Below, one piece after another: positions 9,337 through 17,910 of a DNA stretch of 64,000 nt; the first letter of the stretch is position 1; the number at the start of each line of letters is the position of its first letter. The notes beneath the pieces were generated by a model. It was not told where the DNA came from, made no database searches, and was given only the letters and a program-made list of their open reading frames with translations. The DNA comes from an uncultured Dysgonomonas sp. (GTDB lineage Bacteria; Bacteroidota; Bacteroidia; Bacteroidales; Dysgonomonadaceae): contig CALYPL010000001.1 in NCBI GenBank assembly GCA_945273835.1, positions 134,910-198,909 on the forward strand, written 5' to 3'. The position numbers were made by a program, and so were the translations under genes.

Positions 9337-10954
9337 TATCCGGAATCACATAGTCCATCGAACCTCCTATGGATATAAAGTCGGCAATCTTTTCGCCCTT
9401 ACATACTTTAGGCATTATATTAACTAATGTCATAGATGGTGAACGGAAGTGCAAACGGTAAGGAGTTTTATCGCCATGGCTTTCTATAAACACCCCGAAT
9501 TCCCCTCTGGCTGCCTCTACTTTCTGGAAATATTCTCCTTCTGGCAGTTTTATGATAGCTTTTGCTTTTGCTTGGAAATCTCCTTCAGGGAAATTAGCTA
9601 CAAGTTGTTCAATTATATGTAGTGATTCTTCTATTTCGTCAAGACGATTGAGATAACGTGCGTAAGAGTCTCCTTCGGTTCGGATAACTTCTTTAAATTC
9701 CACACGGTCGTATATTGAATAAGGCGCGTGTTTACGCAAGTCGCAGGCAAAACCCGAACCGCGTGCAACAGGTCCTGTCACAGCATAGCTTATTGTATCT
9801 TCAAGTGATAACATTCCTATTCCGATCATACGTCCCAAAGCAATCACATTTCCTGAGAACAAGTCGTGATATTCTTTAAGCCTTTTACGCATAATTGGTA
9901 TAAATGCTGAAACGTCTTTAAGGAAATCGGGATATACATCAAACATAACCCCTCCTACCACATTGTAGTTCGGCAGAAAACGTCCGCCTGAAGATTTTTC
10001 AAATATATCGAGTATAAATTCACGTTCACGCATTCCGTAAATGAAAGCGGTAGTGGATCCCATATCATTACACATTGCAGCCCAAGACAGCAAGTGCGAA
10101 GCTATTCGTGTCAATTCATCCATAATAACACGGATGTATTGTGCACGTTCGGGAATTTCGATACCTGCAGCTGCTTCCACACACATACACAAGGCATGTC
10201 TGTTGATATGTGCTGATAAGTAATCGAGACGATCGGTAAAATGAAGGATTTGCGGATAGGTAAGATTTTCGCTCAGCTTCTCTATTCCACGATGTATATA
10301 TCCGCTATGTACATCTATGTGTTTGATTATTTCACCATCAAGCGATGTACGAAAGTGCATTACCCCGTGTGTTGACGGGTGCTGAGGACCCATATTAATT
10401 ATATAATCATCTTCTTCAAAGATGGAATATTTTTCTTCTTTCAGTCCGTTTTCAGTCTCGAAAATACGGCATGATATATCTGAAAATTCACGACTATCTG
10501 TTGATACGGGATTCAGAGCAGGATCGCCATTATAGTCTTTGCGAAGCGGGTAACCATCCCAATCCTGATTCAGGAAAAATTTACGCATGTCAGGATGATT
10601 GATGAAACGGATACCAAACATTGCATAAACTTCACGTTCGTTATAGTTGGCTGTTTCCCAAAGATCACAAACGGAATATAATAATGGATTTTTGCGATCG
10701 TCTGTTCCTGTCTTCAAAACCACTTCTTTTGATAGGTCTTTTGATGAAGACAATAAATAAATCACTCCCAACTTTTCACCCCAATCCATTCCCAATAGTT
10801 GCGAAAGAAAATCGAAAGGCAATGATTCATTATATCGTAATGTTTTAGCCAGATGATGCAACTTATCGGGTTCAACCGTTACTGTCAGGTGTTGCGTTTC
10901 TTCGATAACAGCCTCAGGAACGGCATCCAATATTAGTTCTTTGATATTTTCCAT
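9326..10954 (-). CDS. nuoCD: fused NADH-quinone oxidoreductase subunits C and D
   Basis: A 542-residue fusion. Residues 1-150 are NuoC, with the signature [11 protein letters not shown] (105-115) and [10 protein letters not shown] (131-140). Residues about 180-542 are NuoD, with [14 protein letters not shown] from 188 and the C-terminal [10 protein letters not shown] and [17 protein letters not shown] ends, the latter lining the quinone pocket. The fusion occurs in several bacterial groups, including Bacteroidota and enterobacteria. It joins the peripheral arm to the membrane. It lies 24 nt after nuoB and overlaps nuoH by up to 11 nt. Confidence 0.97.
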   Translation of the reverse strand: MENIKELILDAVPEAVIEETQHLTVTVEPDKLHHLAKTLRYNESLPFDFLSQLLGMDWGEKLGVIYLLSSSKDLSKEVVLKTGTDDRKNPLLYSVCDLWETANYNEREVYAMFGIRFINHPDMRKFFLNQDWDGYPLRKDYNGDPALNPVSTDSREFSDISCRIFETENGLKEEKYSIFEEDDYIINMGPQHPSTHGVMHFRTSLDGEIIKHIDVHSGYIHRGIEKLSENLTYPQILHFTDRLDYLSAHINRHALCMCVEAAAGIEIPERAQYIRVIMDELTRIASHLLSWAAMCNDMGSTTAFIYGMREREFILDIFEKSSGGRFLPNYNVVGGVMFDVYPDFLKDVSAFIPIMRKRLKEYHDLFSGNVIALGRMIGIGMLSLEDTISYAVTGPVARGSGFACDLRKHAPYSIYDRVEFKEVIRTEGDSYARYLNRLDEIEESLHIIEQLVANFPEGDFQAKAKAIIKLPEGEYFQKVEAARGEFGVFIESHGDKTPYRLHFRSPSMTLVNIMPKVCKGEKIADFISIGGSMDYVIPDIDR

Positions 10955-10978
10955 CTATTCTCAGCGTTCGTCGATATC

Positions 10979-11569
10979 TTATTTAACTTTTTCTCTTTTT
11001 ATATTTTTCAGGTCTTTACGGAAAACAAATCTTTCGAGTTTTATTTTACGCTGCAATTGCATTAACCCATAGAAAAGTGCTTCGGGACGAGGCGGGCATC
11101 CGGGCACATAAACATCTACCGGCACTAACTCGTCAACCCCTTTTACTACATGGTAAGAATCTATAAATGGACCTCCTGATATTGCACAGCTACCCATGGC
11201 TACCACATATTTTGGCTCTGCCATCTGATCGTAGACACGCTTTAAAAGTGGTGCCATTTTATGAACGATTGTTCCCGCCACAATCATTACGTCAGCTTGG
11301 CGTGGACTGTTACGTGTAACTTCCATACCAAATCGGGCTAAATCGTGACGTGCAGCTGCCGCAGCCATAAACTCTATTCCGCAACAGCTTGTAGCAAATG
11401 CTAAAGGCCAAACGGAATTAGAACGACCCCAATTTATAAGGTCATCTAACGAACCGACTACAATAGGAACTCCGTTTTCACGCAACTCTTTCACATAACC
11501 TTCAAGATATTCACTATCCTTAAATTCTTCGTTAGGAATATCTTTAATGTATATATTCTTTATTTCCAT
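10979..11569 (-). CDS. nuoB: NADH-quinone oxidoreductase subunit B (N2 cluster)
   Basis: A 196-residue subunit that binds 4Fe-4S cluster N2, the direct electron donor to quinone. The ligands are visible: the tandem Cys62-Cys63 ([10 protein letters not shown]), Cys129 (GSCAISGG) and Cys159 (VPGCPPRPE). It overlaps nuoA by 10 nt, so the two are probably translationally coupled. The C-terminus is basic. Length and motifs are those of a functional subunit. Confidence 0.98.
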   Translation of the reverse strand: MEIKNIYIKDIPNEEFKDSEYLEGYVKELRENGVPIVVGSLDDLINWGRSNSVWPLAFATSCCGIEFMAAAAARHDLARFGMEVTRNSPRQADVMIVAGTIVHKMAPLLKRVYDQMAEPKYVVAMGSCAISGGPFIDSYHVVKGVDELVPVDVYVPGCPPRPEALFYGLMQLQRKIKLERFVFRKDLKNIKREKVK

Positions 11570-11910
11570 TGCAATGCTCCTTTCTTCCAGGCATAAGCAA
11601 GACCCAGACCTAAAAACAACAAGAAAAATAATACACTAATCAATCCTGGAACTCCAAGTTCCTGAACCACTGTTGCCCAAGGGAAGAGAAATACGGCTTC
11701 GACATCGAACATGAGATAAAGTATGGCATACAGATAGTAACCAACCTTGAACTGCATCCACGATGTACCATGTGTGGGAATACCACATTCGTAAGCTTCG
11801 CCTTTTTGCGCATTAAATGATCTGGGGGATAGTAATATCGCCATACCTAATCCGGCGCATACCAACAACAGCCCTGTGAAAAATACGACAATAAAAAGAG
11901 AGGTACTCAT
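11560..11910 (-). CDS. nuoA: NADH-quinone oxidoreductase subunit A
   Basis: A 116-residue, three-helix subunit, first gene of the complex I operon. The first helix (about 5-27) is followed by the cytoplasmic loop with the conserved ECG (41-43), and then the [12 protein letters not shown] signature (68-79) at the second helix. The start ATG at 11910 follows an AU-rich leader without a Shine-Dalgarno sequence, usual in Bacteroidota. The promoter lies about 120 nt upstream, leaving a long structured leader. Confidence 0.97.
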   Translation of the reverse strand: MSTSLFIVVFFTGLLLVCAGLGMAILLSPRSFNAQKGEAYECGIPTHGTSWMQFKVGYYLYAILYLMFDVEAVFLFPWATVVQELGVPGLISVLFFLLFLGLGLAYAWKKGALQWK

Positions 11911-11940
11911 ATTTTTATTTTATGATTTTTCCAATAAAAT

Positions 11941-12019
11941 AAGATTTCAATCACTTTCGCAAAAAAGCACACATACAAATAATCAAAGCGAAAAGTAATA
12001 TTAATTGGACTGAAATCTT
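11941..12019 (-). promoter_or_regulatory. structured 5' leader of the nuo operon
   Basis: In the transcribed leader, a perfect 9-bp outer stem pairs 11941-11949 (AAGATTTCA) with 12011-12019, and a second stem pairs 11953-11960 (ACTTTCGC) with 11988-11996, with one bulged A. It ends about 30 nt before nuoA. The pairing is seen directly; a regulatory role is inferred. The sequence after the stem (TTATTTTATT) is only a weak T-run, so an attenuator is possible but unproven. Confidence 0.45.
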
Positions 12020-12032
12020 CTTGAAATTGACG

Positions 12033-12063
12033 CAAAAATAAATGTTTATTTTGGAAATGCAAA
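12033..12063 (-). promoter_or_regulatory. promoter of the nuo operon
   Basis: On the minus strand, TTTG (12063-12060) is followed after exactly 19 nt by TATTTTTG (12040-12033). This matches the Bacteroidetes sigma-ABfr consensus TTTG-N19-TAnnTTTG. The transcript would start near 12026, giving a leader of about 115 nt before nuoA. Confidence 0.75.
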
Positions 12064-12369
12064 GAAATAAACTCTCAAAATATCTAAATTGCCAACCTAA
12101 GTTTACAAAAGAAGAGTTAAGTGTAATTTTGCATGGTAATAGTGTTTTTATTGGGATAAGTCAACTGTTATTTTATTGAATTTGTTTACTTCATAAATTG
12201 TTGTCTATCAATTTATTAACAATTAACAAGCAAAGATATATTAATAAAGATAATTGACAATTGGGGAGCTAAAACAGTCAACTGGTATCTGAAAAACTTT
12301 TATAAAAATCAGGTTATTCACTCCAAACCAGATTTGCACTATCAAAAAAATCTTGAATGAATAGCGTTG

Positions 12370-13299
12370 TTATTCAGATTCACGAACAATATAAATAGGT
12401 CTCTTCTTAGTCTCAAGATATGTTTTTGCAAGATATTGCCCTAATATTCCGAGACAGAAAAGCTGAATACCTCCTATAAAAAATATTACACATATTTGTG
12501 ATGGGTATCCTGCCACGGGATCACCCCACATAAGCGTTTTGGCTATTATAACACAAATCATCAGAAAGGCTATAATACAAAATAAGATTCCAAATCCGGA
12601 TGCTATGTAAAGCGGACGTGTAGAGAAAGCTGTTATTCCATCAAGCGAGTAGAAGAATAATCCCCAGAACGACCACTTTGTTTCACCTGCAACACGTTCA
12701 ACATTTTCAAACGATAACCATTTAGTATTAAAACCTACCCAACCGAAAATGCCTTTTGAAAATCGGTTGTATTCACCCAGCTCAAGAATGGCATCAACCA
12801 TCTGGCGACGCATAAACCTAAAGTCGCGTGCGCCGTCCACAACTTCTGTATCGGATATTTTATTCATCAACTTATAGAACTGTCGCGCAAAAAAAGATCG
12901 GATGATAGGTTCGCCTTGCCTATCCATACGGCGAGTAGCTATGCAATCGTATTCTTCTTCGTTCTTGAGAGTATTGTACATTTCTTTAATAAGCGATGGC
13001 GGATCTTGTAAATCCGCATCTATGAGTGAAACGAAATCGCCTTTAGCTGCTTTGAGACCTGCATAAATAGCCGCTTCTTTTCCGAAGTTTCGTGAAAAAG
13101 AAACAAAATGCACGCGTTCGTCCTTTTTTCTTAATTGCTTTATCAGGCTCATTGTCTTATCTTTTGAGCCATCATTAACAAATATAAATTCAAAATCTTG
13201 CCCCTGCATGTCGGCTGCCACTTTTTCTAATTCCTTATAAAGGAATGGTAATGCCTGCTCTTCGTTGTAGCAGGGTATGATTATTGATATTTTATCCAT
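12370..13299 (-). CDS. family 2 glycosyltransferase with two C-terminal membrane helices
   Basis: A 309-residue GT-A-fold enzyme of the polyprenyl-phosphate hexosyltransferase type (GtrB/YfdH/DPM1-like). The N-terminal nucleotide-sugar site is visible: SIIIPCYNEE (5-14), VNDGSKDKT (41-49) and the metal-binding DADLQDPP (94-101). Two hydrophobic helices near 230-258 and 265-292 anchor it in the inner membrane. Such enzymes move a sugar from UDP- or GDP-sugar to undecaprenyl phosphate for later transfer to surface glycans. The exact sugar is unknown. It lies 53 nt after pncB, separated by a perfect palindrome, so it may be transcribed with pncB or separately. Confidence 0.9.
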   Translation of the reverse strand: MDKISIIIPCYNEEQALPFLYKELEKVAADMQGQDFEFIFVNDGSKDKTMSLIKQLRKKDERVHFVSFSRNFGKEAAIYAGLKAAKGDFVSLIDADLQDPPSLIKEMYNTLKNEEEYDCIATRRMDRQGEPIIRSFFARQFYKLMNKISDTEVVDGARDFRFMRRQMVDAILELGEYNRFSKGIFGWVGFNTKWLSFENVERVAGETKWSFWGLFFYSLDGITAFSTRPLYIASGFGILFCIIAFLMICVIIAKTLMWGDPVAGYPSQICVIFFIGGIQLFCLGILGQYLAKTYLETKKRPIYIVRESE

Positions 13300-13322
13300 A
13301 CCTATTGTCTTAATCTCAATTT

Positions 13323-13342
13323 TCTTTACTTATAAGTAAAGA
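13323..13342. repeat. 20-bp perfect palindrome between pncB and GT2 gene
   Basis: The sequence TCTTTACTTATAAGTAAAGA is its own reverse complement. It lies 24 nt upstream of the glycosyltransferase start and 11 nt past the pncB stop. There is no T-run after it in the leftward direction, so it does not look like a simple terminator. It could be an operator for a dimeric regulator or an RNA stem; neither is shown. Confidence 0.6.
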
Positions 13343-13352
13343 TATTTATCTG

Positions 13353-14516
13353 TTATTCAATCCCCAACGTCAATTTAGATATTTCTATTTCTTTCTGATT
13401 TCCGGTATTTTTTCCAAGTACGTCTGATAGTTTTATTGCTTCAAGAAAGTCCTCTTCGCTTGGTGATGGCTTCACTCCTGTAAGTTTGATTACTATGTTC
13501 AGTGCTTTTGCTCCTACATCGTTCGAGAAGAATGTTCCGATACCGTATGTATCATGTATACGCCCTCCCACGTATGCTTTTATTTCCTTTACTCGTTCAA
13601 CATTAAGTGAGTCGCTAAATACTATTGTCTTTGATGTGGGATCTATACGGTTTTTTAAATAAAATTCTATTGTTTTATCAGTAAAGCTTATGGGGTCACC
13701 ACTGTCGCAACGCACGCCATCAAACAATTTAGCTTGTTGCAAATTGAATGACTTAAAGAACGAATCGGAAGTATAGGTGTCTGTCAAAGTTATTCCCAAG
13801 CTACCTTGGTAAACATCAACCCACGCTTCGAGGGCTTTGATGTTGGCTGCACGATAACCAAACAGCGCACCATGATACATAAACCATTCGTGAGGCATTG
13901 TACCGATTGGGGTGGTATTGTGCTTCATCGCAAGATAAACATTGCTTGTGCCTTTGAAATTATCTCCTGAATATTTTTTAAGTAATCCTACTACTTCATC
14001 CTGTACGTCAAACGAAAAACGACGACGTGTTCCAAATTCCGAATAGTCTGCATTAAGGTCTTTAAGTGCTTTTGCTTTTATGATTGTTTTCTCTTCAACA
14101 CCATGAGGATTAATACATTTCATTTCAAAATACAATTGAGAAATCATAGCCATGAGCGGCACTTCCCACAATACGGTTCTGTACCAGTATCCTTCGATAG
14201 TAACACTTAATTCACCACCTTTTTGGCTTATTTTCACTTCATCCGGATTATATTGATAGCCTTCGAGAAAGTCAATAAATACGGGATCAAAAAAATAACA
14301 TCGTTTCTCAATAAAGTGTTTTTCTTCTTTTGTTAAACGGAGGTTACGCATTGATTCTACCTCTTCTTTCAAACGTTTATCGAAACCTTCGGGAAATAAT
14401 GTTTCGCCTCTGTTAAAGAATTGATATTTGACGTAAGACCAGGGGTATAATCTCTGAATGGCATGCATCACAGAAAATTTATACAGGTCGTTATCAGTAA
14501 AGTGTTTGATGATCAT
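13353..14516 (-). CDS. pncB: nicotinate phosphoribosyltransferase
   Basis: A 387-residue cytoplasmic enzyme of the Preiss-Handler salvage route, making nicotinate mononucleotide from nicotinate and PRPP with ATP use. The N-terminal DNDLYKFSVMHAI, the FGTRRRFSFDVQ substrate region (161-172), the GTMPHEW motif with the His that is phosphorylated in the family (His209), and the C-terminal DSGDP and SDSLN phosphate-binding parts are all present. The length is typical of the E. coli-type enzyme. It follows the methyltransferase gene by 32 nt. NadE and NadD, the later steps, are encoded elsewhere in the window. Confidence 0.97.
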   Translation of the reverse strand: MIIKHFTDNDLYKFSVMHAIQRLYPWSYVKYQFFNRGETLFPEGFDKRLKEEVESMRNLRLTKEEKHFIEKRCYFFDPVFIDFLEGYQYNPDEVKISQKGGELSVTIEGYWYRTVLWEVPLMAMISQLYFEMKCINPHGVEEKTIIKAKALKDLNADYSEFGTRRRFSFDVQDEVVGLLKKYSGDNFKGTSNVYLAMKHNTTPIGTMPHEWFMYHGALFGYRAANIKALEAWVDVYQGSLGITLTDTYTSDSFFKSFNLQQAKLFDGVRCDSGDPISFTDKTIEFYLKNRIDPTSKTIVFSDSLNVERVKEIKAYVGGRIHDTYGIGTFFSNDVGAKALNIVIKLTGVKPSPSEEDFLEAIKLSDVLGKNTGNQKEIEISKLTLGIE

Positions 14517-14548
14517 ATAATAGTTTTTATTATTTAACGTTGAGATAT

Positions 14549-15250
14549 CTAATAACTTATATTATAGGTCCAATGGTAAAGCTTTTTATCGAAAAATACT
14601 ATTCCTACACTAAACATATCAAGTTTCGCAGTTGCCCCTTCAATTTTAGATATTAGATCCCAGATTTTTTTTGTTTTTCCGCTTGAGCGGATATTGTTTA
14701 CTACTATTAACGATTTATCGTGCAAAATGTTAGTCAGATTTAAAATGTTCTCAGCATTTATATCTTTTATTCTTTTTAAATCTATAAACACACTATCTAT
14801 TTTATTTTCTGTAAATTGGCATAGTATCTGATTTAAATCCGCCATCGAATCTGAGTGAATATTTCTTGCCCATCCATCATAAAGTTTCAAAGCTGCATTT
14901 CTTTTACTTGGGTCTGCCTCAATACTATGACATACTGCGGATGAAAAAGGCGAAGTCAGATAAAGTGTATTTAATCCCCTACCCGCTCCAATCTCAAGAA
15001 CTCTTTTTGATCCGAAATAATTGATAACCCGAAATGAAAATCGATTGAATTTGTTTGGTTTAACATTGATCTCGGGGAAATTCTGTAAATATTCTTTTAT
15101 GTCGCTATAAGCATAATAAGGACGCTTTTCTTCGACTACATGATTGACAAAGTCGAAAACAAATGGGGAATGAATCCCGTGCCCTCTATGATGCCGTATT
15201 TTATAAATCAGGTTCAATCCTGTACGCGATATTTTATATATACGCGGCAT
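14549..15250 (-). CDS. class I SAM-dependent methyltransferase-like protein
   Basis: A 233-residue protein with a Rossmann-type SAM-binding motif, LEIGAGRG at 85-92, an acidic end of strand 2 (SIEADPSKRNA), and a later FIDLKR/VVNNIR region as in O-methyltransferases. An N-terminal HRGHGIHSPFVF segment (21-32) recurs in a Bacteroidota-specific subfamily. The substrate is unknown. It lies between the PorT-family gene (16 nt upstream) and pncB (32 nt downstream), in a run of five same-strand genes. The methyltransferase fold is well supported; activity is not. Confidence 0.8.
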   Translation of the reverse strand: MPRIYKISRTGLNLIYKIRHHRGHGIHSPFVFDFVNHVVEEKRPYYAYSDIKEYLQNFPEINVKPNKFNRFSFRVINYFGSKRVLEIGAGRGLNTLYLTSPFSSAVCHSIEADPSKRNAALKLYDGWARNIHSDSMADLNQILCQFTENKIDSVFIDLKRIKDINAENILNLTNILHDKSLIVVNNIRSSGKTKKIWDLISKIEGATAKLDMFSVGIVFFDKKLYHWTYNISY

Positions 15251-15266
15251 AATCTGAAGGTTGTTT

Positions 15267-15971
15267 TTAAAATGCTTTAATATAATAAGTCAGTCGCGCT
15301 GAAATCACTCTATTGGCTGACCGTTGAAAATAATCGGATTTTGAATTATTGAAAATATCTCCTAACCCAAATGTATAACGTCCTTCGAGCATAAAGTAAC
15401 CTATACCTGTTTGGAATTCAAGCCCCATGCCGCCCAATATACTGTAATCGACTTTTTTGTCTGCTTTATGATAATATTGATTGGTTATATCAAGACTGTT
15501 AACATTTCCACTGGCAAGGTAATTGCGTAACTCATCGTTCATATCTTCTTTTTCGTTTAGTAAAAAACTCAACTTCGGACCAAGATTGATAAAGAATCTT
15601 GTTTTACCTCCAAAGTAAATATGCGTCATTATGGGTAATTCAAGATAATTGAGAGTACGAGTATATTTCGCAGTCGTTATGGGTTTATCTTTAAAATCTT
15701 CTTTCCATCCCTGCTGACTGTAATTAAGTTCTGCTATTAATCCAAGATTTTTTTCATTAATATATCTTACAGCTATACCACCGTGATATTGTATATCGGA
15801 CTTGGTGCTTACAGACGTTCCTCTTTGATTACGGAAATCTACGGATGAAATGGTAGGACCGAATCCTACTCCGATATTCCATTCAGGCTTGAATTCTTTC
15901 TGACCATATAGCATGGAAATGATGCTACTAGTGTTAATAAGTAAAAATATAATTAATATTCGTTTAATCAT
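15267..15971 (-). CDS. PorT-family outer-membrane beta-barrel protein
   Basis: A 234-residue protein with an N-terminal signal peptide (about residues 1-23, cleavage near the GQ) and alternating beta strands rich in Gly and aromatics (WNIGVGFGPTIS, GGIAVRYINEKNLGLIAEL, ARLTYYIKAF at the C-terminus). This is the pattern of the PorT/OMP_b-brl_2 family of small outer-membrane barrels. Its start overlaps the stop of the LysM gene by 4 nt, so the two are translationally coupled. PorT in Porphyromonas belongs to type IX secretion, but most relatives have no such role, and I do not claim it here. Confidence 0.82.
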   Translation of the reverse strand: MIKRILIIFLLINTSSIISMLYGQKEFKPEWNIGVGFGPTISSVDFRNQRGTSVSTKSDIQYHGGIAVRYINEKNLGLIAELNYSQQGWKEDFKDKPITTAKYTRTLNYLELPIMTHIYFGGKTRFFINLGPKLSFLLNEKEDMNDELRNYLASGNVNSLDITNQYYHKADKKVDYSILGGMGLEFQTGIGYFMLEGRYTFGLGDIFNNSKSDYFQRSANRVISARLTYYIKAF

Positions 15972-17788
15972 TTGTTCGTATATTCAGTCTTTTCAATATT
16001 CATATCAGGTTTGAACCTAATAAAATATACTCCAGTATTGATATATCCTCCATCAGCTATGTCGGGTTCAAAGAAGACAGATGATTGTAATGTATTTACA
16101 TTGATTGAGTCTAAATGTTGATCAAAATCAAGACCATATTGGTTTAGGGCGGTCATAAAATACAAGCCCATGTCATAACCTAATAATCCGAAACGTGGAT
16201 ATGAATATCCCATAGGGCGATTATACCATTTTTTGTAAGCTTCAAAAATATCTTTTGCCTGCGGATTCTTATCGTCAACATAGAAAGTTGAGTAGATGTA
16301 AGAATCTTGTTTAAATAATTGATCTTTAATCGCATGATATGTTTGCCAATCAGGATATCCGAAAAAGCTTATATTGACATCACGTATTGATTTTGTAACG
16401 GTCAGTAATTTCTTTATCGTTGCTTCGGAAGATGATTTAGGTACGATTATATTATTACGACTTTTATCAATTGATGCATTTAAACTGGTTAGAAGATCGA
16501 CAGTTGATGTAATATCATTGAATTTTACTCCATTGCTTGACAGTTCACTCTTCAGATCTTTAACAAAATCAGCTTTATTATTATCTGAACCGGCTTCTGA
16601 AACAAATATAATATTATCATTCTTGAATTTTGTGCGGAATGCTGTTATAATCTTAGGATAAAGATACGAATGCGAAGTGTTCATCTGAAAAATGCCACCA
16701 GTAGCACCTTTTCTCTTTGTTCCAAAGGGAATAACGTATTTTATTCCCGTTTTTAACGAAAAATCCGTCATCAAACTTATTTGTTGAGGTGATATACCTC
16801 CTATCATCAGATGCAAGTTCTTGACCTCATTAGTGTTTAAAAGGCTTTTTAATTTTTGAGTATCATTATCTGGCCCTATATCAAATGTATATAAGTTTAT
16901 GTTATATCCCTTTTCTTTCAGCTTGCTTACAGCCAATAGAAATCCATTATAGTATTCTACAACCTTAGATTGTCCTAACATTTCATTTTTATCAAGAAAT
17001 GGCATCAATATACCAATGCGAATAGCCTCACCTTCCTTTAGGTATGGCATAGTAGCAGTACTCGTTGACACAGTCGTTGTGGCTGAAGTGTCAGGTATTA
17101 TTAAATTCATACCAACCTTTAAACCAGACATTAACGTAGGATTATTTTTATAAAGATCTTCTTCAGATATATTATAACTTTTACAGATTTTGTATACAGT
17201 TTCTCCTTTTAGAACTGTATGGCTCAGTTTATTTGTCGGGTTTGAAGAGTCGTTAACATTTCCCAAATTTAAACCATTCGCAGAAGACGACTCAATTTTA
17301 TAAATAGGAATCTGTATTATTTTACCTGTTTTAATATTATTTTGTGTTAACCCGGGGTTAGCCGATAAAATATCGTCAACACTCACATTATATATCAATG
17401 CCAACGAATAAAGCGTTTGTTTAGGCTCTATTTTATGATTGCGATAACCAACAATAGGTTTAGATGATTCTTTAATATGCTCTTTTTTACCAGAGCTTCG
17501 ATTATCATTATCTTTTTTATTTTTAGCATTCGGTATTTTTAATTTATCGCCCGCCTTTATACCTTTATTTGCCCATTTGTTGATTGCGTAAATATCTTCT
17601 ACAGATAGATTATAACTCTTAGCAATTGAATAAACTGTTTCTCCTTTTTTAACGGAATAAATTAAAAAGCCGTCTTGAGAAACCTTGTTTAATGATTGTG
17701 TAGCAATTATCTCAGCTTTAACCGAGAACGAATGCGTTAAAGGTAAAGTCAGTAATAAAGCAAAAAAATATATTACTTTCAATTTCAT
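15968..17788 (-). CDS. secreted triple-LysM protein with periplasmic-binding fold
   Basis: A 606-residue exported protein. A signal peptide spans residues 1-25. Three LysM repeats follow at about 43-86, 118-161 and 189-232, each with the GETVYSI-type start and an IP end, so it should bind peptidoglycan. A linker of Ser/Thr leads to residues 256-595, which resemble a type I periplasmic-binding (ABC amino-acid receptor) fold: IRIGILMPFLDKNE, IGGISPQQIS, GIKYVIPFG. Such LysM-plus-receptor proteins are common in Bacteroidota; their ligand is unknown. It is the first gene of a five-gene leftward group and is coupled to the PorT-like barrel by a 4-nt overlap. Confidence 0.88.
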   Translation of the reverse strand: MKLKVIYFFALLLTLPLTHSFSVKAEIIATQSLNKVSQDGFLIYSVKKGETVYSIAKSYNLSVEDIYAINKWANKGIKAGDKLKIPNAKNKKDNDNRSSGKKEHIKESSKPIVGYRNHKIEPKQTLYSLALIYNVSVDDILSANPGLTQNNIKTGKIIQIPIYKIESSSANGLNLGNVNDSSNPTNKLSHTVLKGETVYKICKSYNISEEDLYKNNPTLMSGLKVGMNLIIPDTSATTTVSTSTATMPYLKEGEAIRIGILMPFLDKNEMLGQSKVVEYYNGFLLAVSKLKEKGYNINLYTFDIGPDNDTQKLKSLLNTNEVKNLHLMIGGISPQQISLMTDFSLKTGIKYVIPFGTKRKGATGGIFQMNTSHSYLYPKIITAFRTKFKNDNIIFVSEAGSDNNKADFVKDLKSELSSNGVKFNDITSTVDLLTSLNASIDKSRNNIIVPKSSSEATIKKLLTVTKSIRDVNISFFGYPDWQTYHAIKDQLFKQDSYIYSTFYVDDKNPQAKDIFEAYKKWYNRPMGYSYPRFGLLGYDMGLYFMTALNQYGLDFDQHLDSINVNTLQSSVFFEPDIADGGYINTGVYFIRFKPDMNIEKTEYTNK

Positions 17789-17813
17789 AAGTAGATGTTA
17801 ATTTGTTTTAGTA

Positions 17814-17821
17814 AACAAAAA
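17814..17821 (-). promoter_or_regulatory. -7 element upstream of the LysM gene
   Basis: Minus-strand TATTTTTG matches TAnnTTTG and ends 26 nt before the LysM start codon. The -33 element is weak (ATTG at 17841-17838, spacing 16), so this is a partial match. Confidence 0.45.
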
Positions 17822-17910
17822 TACTAAAATTTAAAATATCAATTCTTCCTTCAATTTATTTATTAGCTTAAGTATCTCTTAAGAGCTGTAACAAAGAATA
17901 TTAAGCGCAA

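Larger units (their letters stand above)
11911..12369. other. 459-nt intergenic region upstream of nuoA
   Basis: The left third is the nuo leader and promoter. The remainder (12064-12369) contains no coding frame that I can support. It holds a plus-strand promoter-like pair (TTTA at 12102-12105, TAATTTTG at 12124-12131), a 9-nt direct repeat AGTCAACTG (12159-12167 and 12276-12284), and a small stem (12358-12363 with 12371-12376) that overlaps the glycosyltransferase stop codon. An A-run (12344-12350) lies beyond the stem, too distant for a textbook terminator. Confidence 0.5.
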
